Origin: Oscillospiraceae bacterium
GTDB taxonomy: Bacteria > Bacillota > Clostridia > Oscillospirales > Ruminococcaceae
Length of the DNA: 9,349 bases
Reading direction: 5' to 3'
NCBI GenBank assembly: GCA_031281115.1
Contig: JAITFV010000137.1
Coordinates: 1 to 9,349 of the forward strand
The translations under genes were made by a program, and so were the position numbers. This document shows positions 1 through 8,164 of this stretch, piece by piece. Positions within the stretch are counted from its first letter, which is position 1, and each line of letters starts with the position of its first letter. Under the pieces are notes generated by a model. That model did no database searches. It worked only from the letters and a program-made list of their open reading frames with translations, and was not told where the DNA came from.

Positions 1-1754
1 AGGCAAGCCGCTCAAAATCCGAGTTCTTAGCTAACATGAGCCATGAAATCAGGACGCCGATGAACGGCATTATCGGCTTCTCCGAGCTTGCCGTTGACGA
101 AGATGTTACAATGACGCAAAAGAACGAATATCTAAGAAAAATTAAAATCAGCGCAGAGGGACTGCTGCATATAATTAATGATATATTAGATATTTCAAAG
201 ATTGAAGCGGGCAGACTTGATATGGAAAGCATACCGTTCAGTCTGCACGAGGTTTTCAGGGTTTGTCAGACTATTATTGCGCCCGCGGCAGAAGAAAAAG
301 GGATTTCTCTTTATTGTTATGCCGAACCGAGCGTGGGGAAGAAGCTGCTCGGTGACCCGACACGTCTGCGGCAGGTTCTGCTGAACCTGCTGTCAAATGC
401 TGTTAAGTTCACGAATAGCGGCATGGTGAAACTGATGGCGGCGATTGAAGATACTGATGAGGATAGCCTGACTGTGCAGTTCACTGTAAAAGACAGCGGT
501 ATAGGAATGTCTGAGGAGCAAGCCGCGAAAATCTTTGCGCCGTTTGTGCAGGCAGACTCCTCGACAACGCGGCGTTTCGGCGGGACGGGCTTAGGGTTGT
601 CAATCACCAAGAACATTATTGAAATCATGGGCGGTGAGCTTGTATTAGAAACCGCAATCGGCATCGGCAGTAAGTTCAGCTTCGGAATCAAATTCAAGAC
701 CGTGAATGTTTACTCTGAAACTCCTGTTACGGATATATTTATGAGTGAGAATGAAAAGCCGGTTTTCAAAGGCGAGATTTTAGTTTGCGAAGATAATACG
801 ATGAACCAGGAGGTTATTTCGGAACAGCTTGAGCGGGTCGGCATAAGCGTAGTTTTAGCGGTAAACGGCAAGGAGGGTGTCGGCTATGTTGCCGAGCGTA
901 TAAAAAACAATGAAAAACCTTTCGATTTAATTTTCATGGATATTCATATGCCTGTTATGGACGGGCTGGAAGCAGCGCGTGAGCTTGCGAGGTTAAATTG
1001 TACTACGCCGGTCGTTGCGCTGACCGCAAATATAATGGTTAATCACAAGGAAGCTTATATAGAACACGGTATGCCCGATTATATAGCGAAGCCGTTCACA
1101 ACGAGCGAACTGTGGGCGTGTCTCCTGAAGTATTTGGACCCTGTTCGCAAGGAAGCGGAGCAAGCCGATGCAATCAGGGAAGCCGAGACGAAGCGGCGCA
1201 GGAAGCTGCTGCGGGATTTCGTAAGCAACCATAAAAACACCTGTTACGATATTGAAGCGGCGATGAATGAAGGGGACTTCAAAACCGCACACAGGCTGAC
1301 ACATACGTTAAAAGGGCTCGCAGCAATGATTGAAAAACAGCCGCTTAGGGAAGCCGCATTCGCCGTGGAACGCGGGCTTTCTGCGCGGGCGGGGTTCGAG
1401 GGTGACGGAGCGGATTGTACGCAGGAGCAGCTCGACACGCTGAGAGCGGAGTTAGTTTACGTAATAGATGAGTTGATTCCGTTGATTAATGCGGAGAACG
1501 GCGAATCCGGGCAGACCGTAAAAAGCAAAAAGCCCGAAGGCGGTAACACAGGAAAAACTGTCGATGTCGGCAAAGCTGCCGGCGTTTTTGAACAGTTGGA
1601 ACCGCTGCTTAAATCAGGGAACTCAAAAGCTTTGAAGCTTATAGATGAATTGTATGAAATTGCGGGGACGGAAAGGCTAATCAAGCAAATCGAAGATTAT
1701 GACTTCCTTCAGGCACATAAAACTCTCATTAAATTAAAAGAAATTATTTTTTAA
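1..1754 (+). CDS. Hybrid histidine kinase, 5'-truncated by window edge (HisKA-HATPase-REC-HPt-tail)
   Basis: This is a sensor-type hybrid kinase; the gene begins upstream of the window. The frame stays open to the left edge, where it reads [15 protein letters not shown], so the ATG at 36 lies inside the HisKA motif and is not the start. Residues below are counted from that ATG. The phosphoacceptor is His3 ([11 protein letters not shown]). HATPase_c has the N-box [12 protein letters not shown], a G1 box DSGIGM near 153 and a G2 box GTGLGL near 183. The receiver spans about 243-365, with acceptor Asp302 in [11 protein letters not shown], the T of ALTA and the K of AKPF. The HPt spans about 385-480, with His423 in HTLKG. 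Residues 517-572 form a helical tail shared with the next gene. The parts support an in-cis His-Asp-His relay. Any sensor domain is off the window. The stop codon is 12 nt before the next start, so co-transcription is likely. The input signal cannot be told. Confidence 0.93.
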   Translation, partial: ASRSKSEFLANMSHEIRTPMNGIIGFSELAVDEDVTMTQKNEYLRKIKISAEGLLHIINDILDISKIEAGRLDMESIPFSLHEVFRVCQTIIAPAAEEKGISLYCYAEPSVGKKLLGDPTRLRQVLLNLLSNAVKFTNSGMVKLMAAIEDTDEDSLTVQFTVKDSGIGMSEEQAAKIFAPFVQADSSTTRRFGGTGLGLSITKNIIEIMGGELVLETAIGIGSKFSFGIKFKTVNVYSETPVTDIFMSENEKPVFKGEILVCEDNTMNQEVISEQLERVGISVVLAVNGKEGVGYVAERIKNNEKPFDLIFMDIHMPVMDGLEAARELARLNCTTPVVALTANIMVNHKEAYIEHGMPDYIAKPFTTSELWACLLKYLDPVRKEAEQADAIREAETKRRRKLLRDFVSNHKNTCYDIEAAMNEGDFKTAHRLTHTLKGLAAMIEKQPLREAAFAVERGLSARAGFEGDGADCTQEQLDTLRAELVYVIDELIPLINAENGESGQTVKSKKPEGGNTGKTVDVGKAAGVFEQLEPLLKSGNSKALKLIDELYEIAGTERLIKQIEDYDFLQAHKTLIKLKEIIF

Positions 1755-1766
1755 AGGAGGCGCGCT

Positions 1767-2489
1767 ATGAACAGCAAATCTTACAAAATACTTGTGGTTG
1801 ACGATGAAAAGCACAACATCGATGTACTTAACGACATTTTAAGTCCCGTGTACGATGTTATGATTGCAAAGGACGGGGCGACCGCGGTAAAAATGGCGAA
1901 GGAGCTCATGCCAGACCTTATTCTGCTTGATGTGGTAATGCCGGAGGCATCGGGATTTAACGTAATCGCGACGCTGAAAAATTCCGACTTAACGAAACAT
2001 ATTCCCGTTATATTTGTAACGAGCTTAGACGATTATAAATACGAGGAAAAAGGTTTGGAACTCGGCGCGGTTGATTATATTACGAAGCCGTTCCGCAATG
2101 CGATTGTCATGGCGCGGGTAAAAACCCAACTGAAAATGGTGGATTACATCAGGACAATCGAGCGCATGGCAGACGCGCTTAAATCAGAGCTTGCCTACGT
2201 TGTTGAAGAACTCGTCAATATTAAGGAGCAGAACTTTAATTCCCAAAAAAAGGAAACAGCCGAGGAAAAAGTTAATCAAATCAGCACAGAAGAGGCGGCA
2301 GATATTCTGCAGAAGTTAGAACCTCTGCTTAAATCGGGCAGTTCAAAGGCGGTTCAGCTTGCCGACAGGCTTCGCGGGGTCGCCGGGACGGAAGCGATTA
2401 TAGAGCTTATTGAGGATTATGATTTTATGAAGGCATTCAAAACACTTAATAAACTCAGACGAATCTACGGCGAAAGAGAAATGCTGTAA
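1767..2489 (+). CDS. Receiver-domain response regulator with helical tail, no DNA-binding domain
   Basis: The protein has 240 aa. An AAAGGAGG Shine-Dalgarno sequence (1753-1760), which overlaps the preceding stop codon, sits 6 nt before the ATG. Residues 6-125 are a CheY-like receiver with the acidic pair Asp12/Asp13, phosphoacceptor Asp55 (LLDVVMP), Thr85 and Lys107 (TKPF), so it should be phosphorylatable. Residues about 125-175 are a probable helical, charged linker. Residues 179-240 repeat the tail of the upstream kinase, including [12 protein letters not shown] and IEDYDF; I count about 32 identities over 52 aligned positions by eye. The receiver itself is about 71% identical to that of the next gene. 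There is no HTH, GGDEF or other known output. It is inferred to be a relay intermediate, phosphate sink or adaptor acting with the flanking kinase and cyclase. The receiver call is firm; the role is open. Confidence 0.9.
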   Translation: MNSKSYKILVVDDEKHNIDVLNDILSPVYDVMIAKDGATAVKMAKELMPDLILLDVVMPEASGFNVIATLKNSDLTKHIPVIFVTSLDDYKYEEKGLELGAVDYITKPFRNAIVMARVKTQLKMVDYIRTIERMADALKSELAYVVEELVNIKEQNFNSQKKETAEEKVNQISTEEAADILQKLEPLLKSGSSKAVQLADRLRGVAGTEAIIELIEDYDFMKAFKTLNKLRRIYGEREML

Positions 2490-2531
2490 TCATACTGAAA
2501 TCCAATAAACTGGAGAAAGGACTTATTAAAA

Positions 2532-3440
2532 ATGAGCGGAGAGAATTATAAAATTCTCGTCATTGACGATGAGAAGCATAACATAGATGTTCTTAACGAA
2601 ATTCTGAGTCCGATGTACGAGGTTTTGATTTCAAAAGACGGGCTTCACGGCATAAAAATGGCGAAAGAAATCGTGCCGGATTTAATTCTGCTGGATATTA
2701 TTATGCCGGACATGTCGGGCTTTGAAGTAATTCAAACATTGAAAGGTTCCGATGTAACGCGGCGTATTCCCGTTATTTTCATAACAGGATTAGACAGTTA
2801 TAAGGATGAAGAAAAAGGTTTGCTGCTCGGCGCCGCAGATTATATTACAAAGCCGTTCCGCAATGCTATTGTAAAAGCGCGGGTGAAAACACAGCTTCAG
2901 GTTGTCGAGTACATAAGAGCGCTCGAACGCATCGGGATGGTAGACGCGCTCACAGACTTGCCGAACCGCCGCAGCTTTGACAAACAGCTTGAAAATGAGT
3001 GGGGCCGCGCAAAGCGCGAAAAAACGCCGATTAGTATTATGGTTATAGATATAGATAAATTCAAGGTTTTTAACGATACCTACGGACACGCGCAGGGCGA
3101 TGTCGTCCTGCAATACGTAGCGAAATCTTTTAAAAACACTTTGAAGCGCCCCGCCGATTATGTAGCGCGATGGGGCGGCGAGGAATTCGTGATTATTCTC
3201 CCGCATACGGATTTGGAAGGAGCATTGACTATAAGCGAGCTTATCCGCACAGATGTCGAAAAATTAAAAATACCGTATAATGACAGCTTTTTATCTGTTA
3301 CTGTCAGCATCGGGCTTAATTGTGAGGTGCCGCCGCGTTACAGTTATCCGGCAGAGTTCCTGTCTAAAGCAGATAAAGCGCTCTATGCGGCGAAGGAGGC
3401 AGGCAGAAATGTAGTTATGCCGTCAGCGGCGGCATTGTAG
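2532..3440 (+). CDS. Response regulator diguanylate cyclase (REC-GGDEF)
   Basis: The 302-aa protein should make cyclic-di-GMP from two GTP under receiver control, an architecture known from PleD- and WspR-type enzymes. The receiver occupies residues 6-125, with Asp12/Asp13, acceptor Asp55 (LLDIIMP), Thr85 and Lys107. A short helical linker leads to a GGDEF domain starting at about 137 (DALTDLPNRRSF). The metal-binding segment DIDKFKVFND is at 173-182 and the signature GGEEF at 215-219. RPAD at 206-209 matches the RxxD inhibitory I-site at the canonical spacing before GGEEF, so product feedback is expected. No EAL or HD-GYP domain is present in the window. The start is an ATG preceded by AAAGGA (2516-2521) at 10 nt; the gap to the upstream gene is 42 nt, with no terminator seen. 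It is the only recognisable catalytic output of the cluster and a plausible final acceptor for phosphoryl groups from the neighbouring kinases, although that partnership is inferred. Confidence 0.95.
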   Translation: MSGENYKILVIDDEKHNIDVLNEILSPMYEVLISKDGLHGIKMAKEIVPDLILLDIIMPDMSGFEVIQTLKGSDVTRRIPVIFITGLDSYKDEEKGLLLGAADYITKPFRNAIVKARVKTQLQVVEYIRALERIGMVDALTDLPNRRSFDKQLENEWGRAKREKTPISIMVIDIDKFKVFNDTYGHAQGDVVLQYVAKSFKNTLKRPADYVARWGGEEFVIILPHTDLEGALTISELIRTDVEKLKIPYNDSFLSVTVSIGLNCEVPPRYSYPAEFLSKADKALYAAKEAGRNVVMPSAAAL

Positions 3441-3476
3441 GGCAAACAACGTTTCGCCGTGAGTGTTTGTCTTTTT
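3441..3476 (+). terminator. Candidate intrinsic terminator after the cyclase gene
   Basis: Immediately after the TAG stop, GGCAAACA (3441-3448) can pair with TGTTTGTC (3464-3471), giving eight pairs including one G-U. A further ACG/CGT pairing inside the loop is possible. The stem is followed by five T residues (3472-3476). The stem is AU-rich and the T run is short, so termination may be partial. It would separate the first three genes from the two downstream kinases. Confidence 0.45.
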
Positions 3477-3517
3477 GGAGAAAAACGAGTTTGAAACAAA
3501 ATATAGCTGATTAAATT

Positions 3518-3649
3518 GAAAACACTAAAGTGTTTTCTCGGCAAGCGGCGCTTGCCGCCGTGCCATCAGCACGGACAATTCAAGTCAAGCCGCCTTTGGC
3601 GGTTCGCGGCGTATACGCCGCGGGTTAAAAACGCTTTAGCGTTTTTAAC
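3518..3649. repeat. Array of six adjacent inverted repeats (hairpin cluster)
   Basis: Six short dyads follow one another with almost no spacer. They are: 3518-3537, arms GAAAACACT/AGTGTTTTC, loop AA; 3539-3557, arms CGGCAAGC/GCTTGCCG, loop GGC; 3558-3574, arms CCGTGC/GCACGG, loop CATCA; 3588-3604, arms AGCCGCC/GGCGGTT with one G-U, loop TTT; 3605-3622, the perfect 18-bp palindrome CGCGGCGTATACGCCGCG; and 3624-3649, arms GTTAAAAACGCT/AGCGTTTTTAAC, loop TT. The gaps are 1, 0, 13, 0 and 1 bases. The stretch lies in the 265-base gap between the cyclase and the membrane kinase, and I see no ORF in it. It may be a mosaic of mobile palindromic repeats, an RNA structural element or a boundary. The last hairpin ends in a T-rich strand and could also act as a terminator on either strand. 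The structure is directly visible; its function is unknown. Confidence 0.85.
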
Positions 3650-3687
3650 TTAACTGGCTATACGACTGAAACTGGGAAATGGTGAAG

Positions 3688-3693
3688 AAAGGA
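3688..3693 (+). promoter_or_regulatory. Ribosome binding site deciding the membrane kinase start
   Basis: AAAGGA lies 12 nt before the ATG at 3706, in a context (GAAAGGACT) that closely matches the leader of the cyclase gene. The in-frame ATG at 3679 has only GGGAA directly abutting it and no properly spaced Shine-Dalgarno sequence. The downstream ATG is therefore preferred. The spacing is slightly long, so the choice is moderate. Confidence 0.5.
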
Positions 3694-3705
3694 CTCAATG
3701 AAAAC

Positions 3706-6519
3706 ATGAATATAAGAAAAAAGATTTCAATACCCATGATTACGCTTGCGATAGGCGGGTGTTTAATAGTGCTGATTTCTTCTATTTTACTGTATATCAG
3801 CGAGCTGAATAATACTATGGAAGATAAGGTTTACGTAGCGTTAAATGTAGCGCAGCACGAACTGATAGACATAAAAGAGCAGGTTCGTTTCGCAGCAATC
3901 GGAATGTCAACCAACCGTGAACTTACAGAAGCATTTACAAATAATGACCGTGATGCGATTATAAATTTCGCTTATAACTTGAAAGCAATGATAGGTCTTG
4001 ATTACTACACTTTTGTGGGTAGTGACAGCAATATCATTTTCTGCTCGAATGAACCGGAAACATACGGCGACTCAATGATGCATCTGCCGTATATAGAAGC
4101 GGCGTTCAGCGGAGAAACGCAGGAATTTGTCTTTTCCGGCGCTGCTGTGCGTTTCGGTCTGTCGGCGGCGGCTCCCGTATATGACGAGGACGGCGCGGTA
4201 GCAGGCGTTATATCCGTAGGGCGTATGCTTGACACGCCGGTAATTTCCGAAAAACTGAAAGAACTCACCGGCTGCGAAGTTACTATATTCTTCGGAGACG
4301 AACGTGTTTCAACAACGCTCAAGGATGAAAACGGAAAGAGCGTTTTAGGGACAACGGCAGAGCAGCACATAAGCGCTCAAGTACTCGAACGGGGTGGGTA
4401 TTTTCTTGGCAAGGTTAATTTATTCGGCAAGATATTGCTTAGTAAATATGCGCCTTTATACGATGCCGATGATACTGTGGCAGGTATGCTGTTTGTCGGG
4501 TATTACACAGCGGCAGACATGAATAAAATTATTGTATTTATTTTGAACGGTATATTAATTACGCTGGCTGTATTTTTAGCATGTTTCATAATTGCGCGGC
4601 TTGTCTCCGGCATTTTTGAGCGGCAGGTGGAGGGTATGGTAAATGAAATCCGTGAATCCCGCGATGCCGCAGAAACCGCAAACAACGCCAAGTCCTCCTT
4701 TCTCGCCAATATGAGTCATGAAGTCAGAACACCGATGAACGCTATTCTCGGAATCACCGATATTTTAATGCAGAGCGAAAACATTCCTACGGAATTTGAA
4801 GAAGGGCTTGTAAAAATATACAGCTCATGCAATATGCTGCTTGGAATTATAAATGACATTTTAGATTTTTCTAAAATCGAAGCGGGAAAACTCAAGATTG
4901 CGACTGCAGAATATAACATAGCAAGTCTAATCAGCGACTCAGTTCAACTCAACATGATGAGAACCGAAAGCAAGCCGATTGAGTTTGAGCTTCAAGCAAG
5001 CGAGAATCTCCCTGCGAACCTGGTCGGCGACGAACTGCGGATTAAACAAATCTTGAACAACCTGCTCAGCAATGCTTTCAAATACACCGACACCGGAAGA
5101 ATAACGCTCACGGTCAACTTTGAGCTGAGCGAGTATGATAATATTATTACGCTTTTAATCGGTGTGCGCGATACAGGTTCCGGCATGACGCCGGAACAGA
5201 CAGAAACTCTCTTCGCTGAATATTCCCGCTTCGCTAAAGAAAACAGCCGAGTTGAAGGCACGGGTTTGGGACTTGCGATAACGCACCGTCTGTTAAACCT
5301 TATGGGCGGCGGAATTACCGTAGTGAGCGAACCGGGCAACGGTTCATTGTTCTCTGTAAGACTGCCGCAGAGAAAGGCGAACAACCGTATTCTCGGAAAA
5401 GATACAGCATCGAACCTTCGGCATTTCCGCTTCAGCCATCACATTCATAATAAATACGACCGCATGATTCGCAACCCGATGCCGTACGGAAACGTGCTTA
5501 TTGTTGACGATGTGGAGAATAATCTTTATGTAGGCGTGGGACTTATGAAGCCTTATAAACTGCGAATCGACACCGTTATGAGCGGAAAGGAAGCGCTTGA
5601 GAAAATCAAGAAAAATACTTACGATGTGATTTTCATGGACCACATGATGCCGGGAATGAGCGGTATTGAAGCTGTGTCGCATATGCGCGCTGCAGGTTAT
5701 AAGAGCGCTGTAATTGCGCTGACGGCGAACGCGGTTGCGGGAGCGGCAGAGATGTTCCTTAACAGCGGCTTCGATGATTTTATTTCAAAGCCTATTGACC
5801 TGCGGCAGTTAGACTTGATTCTGAATAAATACGTTCGTGACAAGCAGCCGCCCGAGGTCTTGGAGGCAGCTTCCGCAGAAAATATTAACGGTATAAACAA
5901 TATAAAACACCTGGATACAGGAATCATAATTAACGGTGAAATTGCCGGTTTAGATGTTGGAAAAGGGCTGAAACGCTACAACGACGACATTAAAATATAT
6001 TTGCAAGTTCTGCGCTCGTTCGCTTCGAGCGTACTCCCGATGCTTGAAGCTATTGAAATCGCTGATGTCAGTGAAGATAATCTCGCCGAATATAAAATAA
6101 AAGCTCACGGCATAAAAGGCGCGAGCTTCAATGTTTACGCCGAGAAAATCGGTAAAAAAGCCGAGGAACTCGAAAAAGCGGCGACAGCGGGAGACGTAAA
6201 CTACATAAAAAGCAACAATGCGAAATTTATAAAAACCGCACGTAAATTAGTCAGCGACATTGAAGCAATGCTGGACTCTGCCGATGCCGGAGACACAAAA
6301 CCCGAAAAAAATCAACCGGAAAACGGCGCGCTGTCACAGCTTCTGGCTGCCTGCTTGAATTACGATATTAACGGGGTTGACGCGGCGATGGAGGAAATCG
6401 AGAAATACCGTTATGAATCGGAAGCAGACAACGAGTTGAGTTTTTGGCTGCGTGAAAGTGTTAATATGATGAAGTTTAAGCAGATAGCCGAAAAGCTTGA
6501 AGAAAGAGGTGTGCAATAA
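3706..6519 (+). CDS. Membrane hybrid histidine kinase with Cache-like sensor (Cache-HisKA-HATPase-REC-HPt-tail)
   Basis: The protein has 937 aa from the preferred ATG at 3706 (946 aa from 3679). A membrane helix at about 9-31 follows the basic MNIRKK. A periplasmic/extracytoplasmic region of about 240 residues resembles a double Cache sensor of the Cache_3/Cache_2 type (for example [18 protein letters not shown] and the second half [17 protein letters not shown]). A second membrane helix spans about 275-298. No clear HAMP is visible; a helical, coiled-coil-like segment leads to HisKA His338 ([11 protein letters not shown]). HATPase_c has the N-box [12 protein letters not shown]1 DTGSGM near 489 and a GTGLGL box. 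The receiver at about 595-712 has acceptor Asp645 ([11 protein letters not shown]). The HPt has His801 (AHGIKGAS). The last ~60 residues are a diverged version of the helical tail of the upstream genes. It should sense a small extracellular ligand and pass phosphate His-Asp-His. The stop is one base before the next start, so the two are translationally coupled. The ligand is not predictable. Confidence 0.93.
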   Translation: MNIRKKISIPMITLAIGGCLIVLISSILLYISELNNTMEDKVYVALNVAQHELIDIKEQVRFAAIGMSTNRELTEAFTNNDRDAIINFAYNLKAMIGLDYYTFVGSDSNIIFCSNEPETYGDSMMHLPYIEAAFSGETQEFVFSGAAVRFGLSAAAPVYDEDGAVAGVISVGRMLDTPVISEKLKELTGCEVTIFFGDERVSTTLKDENGKSVLGTTAEQHISAQVLERGGYFLGKVNLFGKILLSKYAPLYDADDTVAGMLFVGYYTAADMNKIIVFILNGILITLAVFLACFIIARLVSGIFERQVEGMVNEIRESRDAAETANNAKSSFLANMSHEVRTPMNAILGITDILMQSENIPTEFEEGLVKIYSSCNMLLGIINDILDFSKIEAGKLKIATAEYNIASLISDSVQLNMMRTESKPIEFELQASENLPANLVGDELRIKQILNNLLSNAFKYTDTGRITLTVNFELSEYDNIITLLIGVRDTGSGMTPEQTETLFAEYSRFAKENSRVEGTGLGLAITHRLLNLMGGGITVVSEPGNGSLFSVRLPQRKANNRILGKDTASNLRHFRFSHHIHNKYDRMIRNPMPYGNVLIVDDVENNLYVGVGLMKPYKLRIDTVMSGKEALEKIKKNTYDVIFMDHMMPGMSGIEAVSHMRAAGYKSAVIALTANAVAGAAEMFLNSGFDDFISKPIDLRQLDLILNKYVRDKQPPEVLEAASAENINGINNIKHLDTGIIINGEIAGLDVGKGLKRYNDDIKIYLQVLRSFASSVLPMLEAIEIADVSEDNLAEYKIKAHGIKGASFNVYAEKIGKKAEELEKAATAGDVNYIKSNNAKFIKTARKLVSDIEAMLDSADAGDTKPEKNQPENGALSQLLAACLNYDINGVDAAMEEIEKYRYESEADNELSFWLRESVNMMKFKQIAEKLEERGVQ
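5628..5654 (+). repeat. 27-nt exact repeat, copy 1 (receiver acceptor site)
   Basis: These 27 bases, encoding the strand and loop around the receiver acceptor Asp645 and the following MMPG, are identical to 7906-7932 in the next gene. Identity continues through synonymous positions and then breaks. This points to recent common origin or local gene conversion between the two receiver modules. Confidence 0.8.
6506..6511 (+). promoter_or_regulatory. Ribosome binding site within the upstream kinase 3' end
   Basis: GAGGTG lies 9 nt before the ATG at 6521 and inside the last codons of the preceding gene, whose TAA ends at 6519. It supports the ATG at 6521 rather than an in-frame TTG at 6497, and it indicates termination-reinitiation coupling. 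Confidence 0.65.
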
Positions 6520-6520
6520 A

Positions 6521-8164
6521 ATGAATACGAAAAAAAACAGCATACTTATTGTCGATGATGTCCCGCTTAATCTTACAGTCCTGACGAATATTCTGAAATC
6601 CGAATATACAGTTTATCCGGTTGATAACGGAGTTACTGCCCTTGAAATTGCCGATAGGTTTATACCGGATTTAATTCTGCTTGATATACTTATGCCGAAG
6701 ATGAGCGGGATTGAAGTTTTTCTCGAACTTAAAAAGTCGGACAAAACAGGCGCAATTCCTGTAATTTTCATTACAGGGCTTGACGACAGCACAAATGAAG
6801 AACAAGGCCTGGCGCTCGGCGCAGCGGATTATATAAGCAAGCCGTTTAACGATGAGGTTGTAAAACTGCGGGTAAGGCATCAAATAAGACTTGTCAATCT
6901 GCAGCACGACTTGCAGAACGCGGTAGAAGCCGCAGATTCCGCAAATCAGGCGAAGTCTGCCTTCCTTGCTAACATGAGCCATGAAATACGGACGCCCGTA
7001 AACGTAATTGTAGGGCTGACCGAGCTGCTTTTGGAGGAAGACGATGTTTCGGACTGCACGGAAATCCGAAAACATTTAGGGCAGATAAACACCGCCGCAG
7101 AGACATTAGTCGGGTTGATAAACGATGTACTGGATATATCAAAAATTGAATCGGGAGAATTTGAATTGTCGCCGGTAGAGTTCAGTCTGGCGAACCTGCT
7201 CGACGACGTAATTTCACTTAACCTTATTCACATTAAAGAAAAACCGGTAGAATTTAAGTTAGACGTTAAAGGTGATTTATTCAGCAAACTTTACGGCGAT
7301 GATTTACGTATAAAACAAATCATCAGCAACCTGCTCAGCAACGCTTTTAAGTACACGCGTGAGGGTAATGTTACGCTTGCAGTCGGCTGCATACGGGAAG
7401 ATGATAAAATCAAGCTTCAAGTTATGGTCAGCGACACCGGAATCGGTATTCGCAAAGAGGACATTGAAAAGTTATTTGACGATTACAAACAGGTGAACAT
7501 CAAAGCGAACCGCAATATCGAAGGTACGGGGCTCGGGCTTGCGATTACCAAGAGCTTCGCGGAACTCATGGGCGGAGAAATTATCGTCGAAAGCGAATAC
7601 GGCAAAGGTACTACTTTCTTTGTAAATTTGTGGCAGAATTTCGTCAGCGAGGAGCTGATTGCAGAGGAAATAATATCTGCGCTCCGCGAGTTCAGGCATG
7701 AAGTGAGCAAAGAAGAAACCGCCCCCGATTTTAAACTGGAGCGGGCTGATTTAAGTCACGCGAAGGTATTAGTAGTGGACGATTATCAATTAAATTTAGA
7801 CGTTGCAAAATGGATGCTGGGTAAATATAAAATGCGCGTAGACTGCGTAACCAGCGGAGAAGATGCGATTTTCCTTGTCAAGAACGGGAAGCCGGTCTAC
7901 AATGCGATTTTCATGGACCACATGATGCCGGGCATGGATGGTATTGAAGCGGTGGGTATTATCCGCTCTGTAGACACCGAGTATGCCGAAACAGTGCCGA
8001 TTATCGCGCTCACAGCGAACGCTGTCGCCGGTAATGAACAAATGTTTTTGGAAAGCGGTTTTCAGGCGTTTCTGCCTAAGCCGATTAATCAATTAAAGTT
8101 AGATGAAGTTATTCGCACATGGATAATGAAAGAACTCACAGACCCGCTCTCGACCCTGCAATAG
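6521..8164 (+). CDS. Soluble hybrid histidine kinase with two receivers (REC-HisKA-HATPase-REC)
   Basis: The 547-aa protein has no membrane helix or signal peptide. The N-terminal receiver (about 8-125) has acceptor Asp55 (LLDILMP), ITG and SKPF, and is of the same type as the two receivers in the first gene group. A helical linker ([19 protein letters not shown]) joins it to HisKA with His154. HATPase_c has the N-box [12 protein letters not shown]1 DTGIGI near 305 and GTGLGL near 335. The C-terminal receiver (about 412-535) has Asp466 ([11 protein letters not shown]) and closely resembles the receiver of the upstream membrane kinase. There is no HPt and no helical tail, so phosphate leaving the last receiver would need an HPt in trans, such as those of the neighbouring kinases. 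The start overlaps the upstream operon context (TAA, one base, ATG), suggesting fixed stoichiometry with the membrane kinase. The N-terminal receiver probably gates the kinase (inference). The 3' end overlaps the convergent protease gene by 29 bp. Confidence 0.93.
   Translation: MNTKKNSILIVDDVPLNLTVLTNILKSEYTVYPVDNGVTALEIADRFIPDLILLDILMPKMSGIEVFLELKKSDKTGAIPVIFITGLDDSTNEEQGLALGAADYISKPFNDEVVKLRVRHQIRLVNLQHDLQNAVEAADSANQAKSAFLANMSHEIRTPVNVIVGLTELLLEEDDVSDCTEIRKHLGQINTAAETLVGLINDVLDISKIESGEFELSPVEFSLANLLDDVISLNLIHIKEKPVEFKLDVKGDLFSKLYGDDLRIKQIISNLLSNAFKYTREGNVTLAVGCIREDDKIKLQVMVSDTGIGIRKEDIEKLFDDYKQVNIKANRNIEGTGLGLAITKSFAELMGGEIIVESEYGKGTTFFVNLWQNFVSEELIAEEIISALREFRHEVSKEETAPDFKLERADLSHAKVLVVDDYQLNLDVAKWMLGKYKMRVDCVTSGEDAIFLVKNGKPVYNAIFMDHMMPGMDGIEAVGIIRSVDTEYAETVPIIALTANAVAGNEQMFLESGFQAFLPKPINQLKLDEVIRTWIMKELTDPLSTLQ
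7906..7932 (+). repeat. 27-nt exact repeat, copy 2 (receiver acceptor site)
   Basis: This stretch is identical to 5628-5654 in the membrane kinase and covers the codons around acceptor Asp466 of the C-terminal receiver. The flanking codons diverge at silent and amino-acid-changing positions. Confidence 0.8.

Noticed and set aside
317..697. Minus-strand ORF of 126 codons opposite the first kinase
   Set aside because: It runs opposite strongly conserved HATPase sequence, has no ribosome site or recognisable domain, and is low in expected protein character.
3439..3480. Resemblance of AGGGCAAAC to the start of a GEMM cyclic-di-GMP riboswitch
   Set aside because: The rest of the conserved core, including the GACGCAAAGCC-like segment, is absent, and the bases fit a terminator stem better.
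3491..3517. Possible promoter with TTGAAA as -35
   Set aside because: No convincing -10 lies at 16-18 bases; the TAAATT candidate is only 15 bases away.
3518..3649. CRISPR-like array
   Set aside because: The units are different palindromes with no constant repeat, no regular spacers and no cas genes nearby.
4005..5384. Minus-strand ORFs of about 67-130 codons opposite the membrane kinase
   Set aside because: They are shadows of a well-supported kinase gene; none shows a start signal or a known motif.
6497..6520. Upstream TTG start for the soluble kinase
   Set aside because: It lies within the end of the preceding gene without a ribosome site; the ATG at 6521 has GAGGTG at 9 nt and gives a normal receiver N-terminus.
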